DNA of 11,985 nucleotides from an uncultured Prevotella sp. (GTDB lineage: Bacteria; Bacteroidota; Bacteroidia; Bacteroidales; Bacteroidaceae): the NCBI GenBank assembly GCA_947304695.1, contig CAMZBS010000058.1:1-11985 (forward strand). The letters run 5' to 3'. This document shows, one piece after another, positions 7,490 to 11,985 of the stretch. A program made the position numbers and the translations under genes. Numbering within the stretch: the stretch's first letter is position 1; each line of letters starts with the position of its first letter. The notes beneath the pieces were generated by a model. The model saw nothing but the letters and a program-made list of their open reading frames with translations. It was not told the origin of the DNA and searched no databases.

Positions 7490-7920
7490 CGGAAGAAGCC
7501 CGAATCGATAAATGGCTGTGGGCAGCCCGCATCTTCAAGACCCGTTCCATTGCAGCCGATGCCTGCAAGAACGGGCGTGTGATGGTGAACAATGTGCAGG
7601 TGAAGCCATCGCGTATGGTGAAAGTGGGCGACACGGTGAGTGTGCGCAAGCCGCCAGTGACCTATTCGTTCAAGATACTGAAGACCATCGAGCAGCGTGT
7701 GGGTGCAAAACTGCTGCCCGAAATCTACGAGAACGTGACAACTCCCGACCAGTATGAGCTGCTGGAGATGAACCGCATCAGCGGATTCGTTGATCGTGCC
7801 CGTGGAACAGGTCGCCCCACAAAGAAAGACCGCCGGGCTATGGATGCTTTTGTGAGTCCGGCACTCGAAGGATTCTCCGGTTTTGATTTCGGAGATGACT
7901 GGAATGATGAAGATAACTAA
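7486..7920 (+). CDS. RNA-binding S4 domain protein, HslR (Hsp15)-like
   Basis: A 144-residue basic protein. The S4 RNA-binding domain covers about residues 6-65 ([46 protein letters not shown]), and the RIDKWLWxARxFKTR opening is that of the HslR/Hsp15 group. Hsp15 in E. coli binds 50S subunits that carry a stalled nascent chain and moves the tRNA for rescue. A role next to Pth, which handles peptidyl-tRNA, fits that picture well but is inferred. The C-terminal part has [16 protein letters not shown], a conserved basic segment, and ends acidic ([11 protein letters not shown]). It overlaps pth by four bases. Confidence 0.9.
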   Translation: MTEEARIDKWLWAARIFKTRSIAADACKNGRVMVNNVQVKPSRMVKVGDTVSVRKPPVTYSFKILKTIEQRVGAKLLPEIYENVTTPDQYELLEMNRISGFVDRARGTGRPTKKDRRAMDAFVSPALEGFSGFDFGDDWNDEDN

Positions 7921-7936
7921 AGACGTTTAATATAAC

Positions 7937-9031
7937 ATGAAGACTATCAGAACTTTATTGCTTTTTGCAGTAGTATCACTGCTTGCAACTTCCTGTCTGA
8001 AGGACAAGGAAAACTACATGGCAGGCTTCCCAGTCTTGGGAGTCAAGTATGCCTATCGTTATGCCAACAATACTTCCGACACGCTTTATGTGCAGAGCTA
8101 TGGCAACTGGCAAATTACCCGTTTAGACGGTGACTGGTGTACGCTGGCTGAAATGAAAGGCTATGGTGGCGGAGAATACCACATACCCATCATCTTCTCA
8201 CAGAACTTGACAGGTGAGCATCGTGTGTCCAGTTTCAAGATTGTCGACACAGACCATCCCGATGATGCCAATATGACCTGGAAGTACACGCAGCTTGCCA
8301 CCCGTGGTGACGGTTCATTGGGAAATGCCGCCATGGTGAAGAGTATTACAGGCAGTGACGGGAGTCTTATCAGTGTCACCTACGACGAGATTTGCCGTCC
8401 TCTTACCTTCAGCATGAAGAAAAACGATGAGGTGCTCTCCAACCTGACTTTCTCCTATTATGATTATGATGGTGTGATGACTGTCAACAACCGTTCACGC
8501 CTACTTACGGCTTCCTATTCCAACGACTATCAACCCATTGGGCAGCTTGTTGCCGAAGGCGACACCGTTATGTTCCGTGAACAGGAAGAGTTCAACATGT
8601 TCAGCAACCGCTATGCTTTCAATATCGAACACCGTTGGGCTGGTGACAACTATGATGCCTATTCATATTTGGTCAACAACATCAAGAGTCTGTATGCCGA
8701 CAGCCTGCACAATGCCGACAGCCTGCGTTATATCAGAGGCGACAGGTATGGTTCCAGCGAACGTCTCTTCATGAAGCCCATCTACAGCCAGTACGACAAC
8801 CGTTGCCAGTCAATAGATGTCAACCAGTTGCTCCTGGGTGTGGAGCGTTGCAATCCCTACATGCTGCTTTCGCTGTTCAGGATGGCCCGCAATGCCAACG
8901 TCTTCAGCAAGGTCGAGGTAGCAGGCGGCCAGCCTTTCGAACTGACCACCGTCGTAAATGCTGACAAGAGCGTGAAGACCCTGACAGTGAGCCGTGAAGG
9001 CAACAGTGTCACCTACGAATTTGAATATTAA
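7937..9031 (+). CDS. Uncharacterised lipoprotein, BACON-like N-terminal region
   Basis: A 364-residue predicted lipoprotein that I do not recognise as a named protein. Residues 1-19 are a type II signal peptide with the lipobox LATSC, making Cys20 the lipidated residue; the following LKDKE is charged, and similar charged stretches act as surface-export signals in some Bacteroidetes. About residues 50-125 resemble a BACON domain (GNWQITRLDGDWCTL, a glycine-rich turn, NLTGEHRVSSFKIVDTD, then YTQLATRGDG). From about residue 130 to the end is beta-rich sequence with regularly spaced strands, possibly of the DUF4595 type seen in Bacteroides lipoproteins. The start is ATG at 7937, 16 bases after the S4 gene, and no separate promoter is visible. 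Role unknown; carbohydrate or surface binding is only a guess from the BACON-like part. Confidence 0.85.
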   Translation: MKTIRTLLLFAVVSLLATSCLKDKENYMAGFPVLGVKYAYRYANNTSDTLYVQSYGNWQITRLDGDWCTLAEMKGYGGGEYHIPIIFSQNLTGEHRVSSFKIVDTDHPDDANMTWKYTQLATRGDGSLGNAAMVKSITGSDGSLISVTYDEICRPLTFSMKKNDEVLSNLTFSYYDYDGVMTVNNRSRLLTASYSNDYQPIGQLVAEGDTVMFREQEEFNMFSNRYAFNIEHRWAGDNYDAYSYLVNNIKSLYADSLHNADSLRYIRGDRYGSSERLFMKPIYSQYDNRCQSIDVNQLLLGVERCNPYMLLSLFRMARNANVFSKVEVAGGQPFELTTVVNADKSVKTLTVSREGNSVTYEFEY

Positions 9032-9043
9032 ATCTTAAGGATT

Positions 9044-10006
9044 ATGTTGCTCAATGCCCTTCTCATCATTGTAGGTGTGGCACTCGTGCTCTGGGGTGCC
9101 GACCGCATGACCGACGGAGCCTCTTCGGTAGCTCGCAGGATGAATGTGCCCGAAATAGTCATTGGTCTTACCATTGTGGCTGCAGGCACCTCAGCCCCTG
9201 AACTTTTCGTGAGCCTGGTATCGGCCTTGAAAGGCACGCCCGACCTGGCTGTAGGCAATGTGGTCGGTTCCAACATCTTCAACAGCCTGCTCATCGTGGG
9301 CTGTTCGGCAATGGTGGCACCAATGGTCATTTCGCGTTCCACGGTGACGAAGGACATTCCTTTTGCTGTCGCAGCTTCGGTACTGATGCTGGTTGTCTGT
9401 GCCGACGGGTGGCAGACGCTGCATCTCCGTGGCAATGTCATTACCCGTCTCGACGGTCTGTGGCTGCTGTTGGGATTTGCTGCCTTTATGTATTACACGT
9501 TTACGGCTGCAAAAGGCAACTATACAGAATCGTCCGACAGGAAAGAACTGACTGTCGTTCCCGTATGGAAAGGCCTGCTCTGGGTGGTCATCGGCTTGGC
9601 CTGCCTGGTGGTTGGCAGTAATATTTTTGTAGGTGCAGCCTCGAAGATAGCCACCGAAATGGGCGTGAGTCAGGGTGTCATAGGCCTTACAATTGTGGCT
9701 GGCGGCACCAGTCTGCCCGAACTGGCTACCAGTGTGGTAGCTGCCCGTAAGGGCCGTTCTGCCATGGCCATTGGCAATGTGATTGGCTCTAATGTGTTTA
9801 ACATTCTGCTCATCCTGGGTCTCACGGCTGTGGTCTGTCCCATGCAGATCAACGGAATCACGGTCGTTGACCTGGGCATGATGCTTGTCTCGGTGGTGCT
9901 CATCTGGCTGTTCTCCTACACCAAGTTCACGGTGGCCCGATGGGAAGGTGCCGTCCTTACCATCATTTTCATGGGCTACATGGGGTGGCTGCTGTATAAT
10001 CTCTGA
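9044..10006 (+). CDS. Calcium/sodium antiporter, CaCA family (YrbG type)
   Basis: An inner-membrane exchanger of 320 residues with about ten membrane helices. The two inverted alpha-repeats are intact: GLTIVAAGTSAPEL (residues 41-54, Glu53) with GNVVGSNIFN after it, and GLTIVAGGTSLPEL (ending near residue 227, Glu226) with GNVIGSNVFN. These acidic residues coordinate Ca2+ and Na+ in structurally known family members. A hydrophilic loop around residues 155-170 separates the halves. Length matches the YrbG group. Its start is 12 bases after the lipoprotein stop, so probably the last gene of the rplY operon. It ends three bases from the convergent outer-membrane gene. Actual ion choice cannot be read from sequence. 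Confidence 0.93.
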   Translation: MLLNALLIIVGVALVLWGADRMTDGASSVARRMNVPEIVIGLTIVAAGTSAPELFVSLVSALKGTPDLAVGNVVGSNIFNSLLIVGCSAMVAPMVISRSTVTKDIPFAVAASVLMLVVCADGWQTLHLRGNVITRLDGLWLLLGFAAFMYYTFTAAKGNYTESSDRKELTVVPVWKGLLWVVIGLACLVVGSNIFVGAASKIATEMGVSQGVIGLTIVAGGTSLPELATSVVAARKGRSAMAIGNVIGSNVFNILLILGLTAVVCPMQINGITVVDLGMMLVSVVLIWLFSYTKFTVARWEGAVLTIIFMGYMGWLLYNL

Positions 10007-10009
10007 TTA

Positions 10010-11985
10010 CTACATTCTTCCACCACCGAAGCCACCGCCAAAGCCTCCACCGAATCCTCCACGCTGGCCGCCGCCCATACGGCGGCCGCGTTCGTTGTCA
10101 CCGCCTCTTCCTTGTCTTCTTTCTCCGTCAGGGCCGTTGCCATTGCTGCCACCGAAGAAGTTCAGTCGGTAGCTCACGTGCAGCATGGCATACGACGTGA
10201 TGGCATTCACTTCGGTGTCACGCCATCCGTTGGCAGTGACATTGCGGTTGAAGTTGGTCTGTTCGGCCAGGATGTCATACCACTGCAGCATGACTGTGAG
10301 TTTCTTGCCGCGCAGGAAACTGTGTGACAGTTGGGCATTCCATATCAGTTCGTCGGTGTTGAGCGTCTCGTCGGAATAGCCGCGCTTGCTGTAGACGTGG
10401 AAGTCGGTCGACAGTTCCGAACCCCACGGGAAGGTGATGCGGGTGTTGCCGCCGTAGTTATAGTTCCACGTAGTCAGGTTCCTTGAAGCCTGCAGCCGGT
10501 TCTCAGTACGTGCGTAAGTGCCGCGTACGTTGAGCGAGAAGTTCAGCCATTTGTTGCGGAAACTGAGTGACATCGATGGCGACAGGTTGTAGGTGTGGGT
10601 CACATTGCGGTCGGGTATTGCCGTCCGGTTCAGGTTCACGTAGCCAATTTGGTGTCGGTAGCTGCCGTTGATGCCGCCGCTGATGTCCCATCGGTTCAGC
10701 GTGTCGAGTCCGATGTTGAAGCTGCCGCCAAAGTTGGTGCTCCAGTTGCCGTTGATGTTTTCAGGACGTGAGGTTCGTCCGCCTGTCGATTCATCGTATG
10801 TCACAATGTTGCCTATGGCGTTGCTGGTGTGCTGCAGGCTTCCGTTCACGCTGAAGCTCCAGTGGCGTTGCTCCTTGGGTATCTGGAATCCCAGACTGTC
10901 CTCCACATACGTGGGTCGGCGCATCATCTGGAAGTTTGAATTCAGGTTGGTAGTAAACGACGGCTTCAGTCCGGGATTACCAATATTGATGTTGAGCGGG
11001 TTGGTATCGTCGTAGATTTCAAGCAGCTGGGTAATGCTGGGCTGCTGCGTCTGTCCGCGGAACTGCACCTGCAGGTTGGTCTGCTGATTGAATCGGTAGC
11101 GCAGGTTGAGTGTAGGCGAGACGTTGGTCACCGTACGCACTGTGTCGATGGGCGTTCCCAAGTACTGCTGAATGTAGTGGGAACGTTGTGGCTGAATGTT
11201 GACACCTACGTTCATGTTGTACTTCTCACGGTTAAAACGCAGCTGCACATCAATGTTATGTCCATGTTCTGTTCGTTCCGAAAAGCGGCTCAGGCGGTCG
11301 CTCAGATACATTTCCAGGGGATTGTCAAGATAGCCGAACAGCTCGCCCCAGTCGTTGTAGTCGTTCAGCAGGTTGGCATACGTAGGATCAATATAGGGTG
11401 GGAAGTCGTAGGTCGACGGGTCGTTTTTCTGATGGTTGTAGCTGTAGCGGTAGTTCAGCTGTAGGAAGATGCCCTCCTGGCCCACCATGCGCCTACCGCC
11501 GTTCCTTCCACGTCCGAATGGCCCCTGCCCCTGTTGCTGCAAGGAGTCTTCGGGCGTAGGCTTGCGTTTGAAGATGTAGAGCGGTTCGGTATAGGTGACG
11601 CCCAACGAGAAACTCATGTTGTCCGACGGCGACTTGGTGTATCGGTTGGTCTGATAGAGTGAGTCCTGTCCAAACTGGTTCTGTGTCTGATAGAGGTGAA
11701 CAGACGTGAGGTTGGCATTTTTGTTGCCTCCGTCACGATAGTTGATGTTTGAACTCAGTGCCACGTTGCGCCCCTTGTTGCCGAAACGGCGGTACAATTG
11801 CAACTGTGAGCTCAGGTCCTTGTTGCTTCCATGTCCGAGCGACTTGTTTCTGCGGTCGTTCACAATCAGGTCTAACTTGTTCATTTCCTGGAACCCCTCT
11901 TCACTCAGCGGGTTGGTCACATAGTCGTAGGGATCGGCGTTGTAGGAGGCCGAGGTGGATAAGCTGCGGCTGTCGTTGTTAGAAA
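10010..11985 (-). CDS. Outer-membrane beta-barrel protein (TonB-dependent receptor-like, PF14905 type), 5' end missing
   Basis: The visible 657 residues are the barrel part of a large outer-membrane protein; the frame stays open through base 11985, so the signal peptide, any carboxypeptidase-regulatory-like domain and the plug lie outside. A GTG at 11918-11920 is internal, not a start. The sequence is a run of alternating amphipathic strands (for example LSLRYRFNQQTNLQVQFRGQT-type segments), including NIGNPGLKPSFTTNLNSNF, a motif typical of Bacteroidetes TonB-dependent and OMP_b-brl_3 barrels. A periplasm- or surface-facing loop near 11480-11540 is Gln/Gly/Arg-rich. After the last strand (VSYRLNFFGG) comes a 45-residue Gly/Arg-rich tail ending GGGRM, instead of the usual terminal aromatic residue. 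Substrate is unknown. It converges on the antiporter gene; its promoter is outside the window. Confidence 0.85.
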   Translation of the reverse strand, partial: SNNDSRSLSTSASYNADPYDYVTNPLSEEGFQEMNKLDLIVNDRRNKSLGHGSNKDLSSQLQLYRRFGNKGRNVALSSNINYRDGGNKNANLTSVHLYQTQNQFGQDSLYQTNRYTKSPSDNMSFSLGVTYTEPLYIFKRKPTPEDSLQQQGQGPFGRGRNGGRRMVGQEGIFLQLNYRYSYNHQKNDPSTYDFPPYIDPTYANLLNDYNDWGELFGYLDNPLEMYLSDRLSRFSERTEHGHNIDVQLRFNREKYNMNVGVNIQPQRSHYIQQYLGTPIDTVRTVTNVSPTLNLRYRFNQQTNLQVQFRGQTQQPSITQLLEIYDDTNPLNINIGNPGLKPSFTTNLNSNFQMMRRPTYVEDSLGFQIPKEQRHWSFSVNGSLQHTSNAIGNIVTYDESTGGRTSRPENINGNWSTNFGGSFNIGLDTLNRWDISGGINGSYRHQIGYVNLNRTAIPDRNVTHTYNLSPSMSLSFRNKWLNFSLNVRGTYARTENRLQASRNLTTWNYNYGGNTRITFPWGSELSTDFHVYSKRGYSDETLNTDELIWNAQLSHSFLRGKKLTVMLQWYDILAEQTNFNRNVTANGWRDTEVNAITSYAMLHVSYRLNFFGGSNGNGPDGERRQGRGGDNERGRRMGGGQRGGFGGGFGGGFGGGRM
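10019..10060 (-). repeat. 12-base tandem repeat encoding (GGFG)n in the outer-membrane protein tail
   Basis: Three diverged 12-base units encode successive Gly-Gly-Gly-Phe steps (phenylalanine codons at 10028-10030, 10040-10042 and 10052-10054). The glycine codons differ between units, so the repeat is conserved more at protein than at DNA level. Such a repeat can change unit number by slippage. Confidence 0.75.

Noticed and set aside
8694..8725. Short direct repeat (TGCCGACAGCCTGC twice) in the lipoprotein gene
   Set aside because: It encodes the repeated residues ADSL within a helix-like segment; two copies only and no sign of expansion or mobility.
9984..10036. 7-base inverted repeat as a bidirectional terminator
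   Set aside because: The loop would be 39 bases, there is no T-run on either side, and one arm is part of the glycine-codon repeat, so the complementarity is probably a by-product of low complexity.
1..11985. Search for a defence system, prophage, insertion sequence, CRISPR array or tRNA
   Set aside because: Every stretch is accounted for by recognisable chromosomal genes with short gaps; no spaced repeats, transposase motifs, terminal inverted repeats or tRNA-like sequence were seen.

Overview
The window is a piece of a Bacteroidales chromosome, most likely Prevotellaceae (Prevotella/Segatella-like). The evidence is the promoter style (TTTG, about 20 bases, TAnnTTTG), the absence of Shine-Dalgarno sequences before starts, a NusB with the long N-terminal extension typical of Bacteroidetes, a DUF5606 protein, a DPP5-type S9 peptidase very close in motif content to the Porphyromonas enzyme, and a PF14905-type outer-membrane barrel. 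It is almost entirely coding, with no RNA genes, mobile elements, CRISPR or phage sequence that I can see.

Layout. A 244-bp divergent promoter region (6060-6303) separates two gene strings. Leftward (minus strand) runs a tightly packed seven-gene cluster: nusB (transcription antitermination), yajC (Sec translocon accessory), a YbbR-domain membrane protein, coaE (last step of CoA synthesis), a DUF5606 protein, a secreted S9 dipeptidyl-peptidase (DPP5-like), and the 5' part of a mannitol dehydrogenase family gene that leaves the window at base 1. Gaps are at most 28 bases and several genes overlap, so one transcript is likely. Rightward (plus strand) runs rplY/ctc (L25), pth (peptidyl-tRNA hydrolase), an S4-domain RNA-binding protein of the HslR type, an unrecognised lipoprotein with a BACON-like N-terminal region, and a CaCA family Na+/Ca2+ antiporter. 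The antiporter ends three bases from the end of a convergent gene for a large outer-membrane beta-barrel protein, whose 5' part lies beyond base 11985.

How the genes work together. Both strings begin with information-processing genes (NusB; L25, Pth, S4 protein) and end with envelope or nutrition genes (DPP5-like peptidase, sugar-acid or polyol dehydrogenase; lipoprotein, cation antiporter). This looks like housekeeping promoters driving appended accessory genes rather than a dedicated pathway. I see no convincing new defence, mobile or biosynthetic system. The points most worth a look are a Gly/Arg-rich tail after the last barrel strands of the outer-membrane protein, the yajC-ybbR junction where the two genes share a frame across a single stop codon, the uncharacterised lipoprotein placed among translation genes, and the clean promoter that fixes the nusB start.
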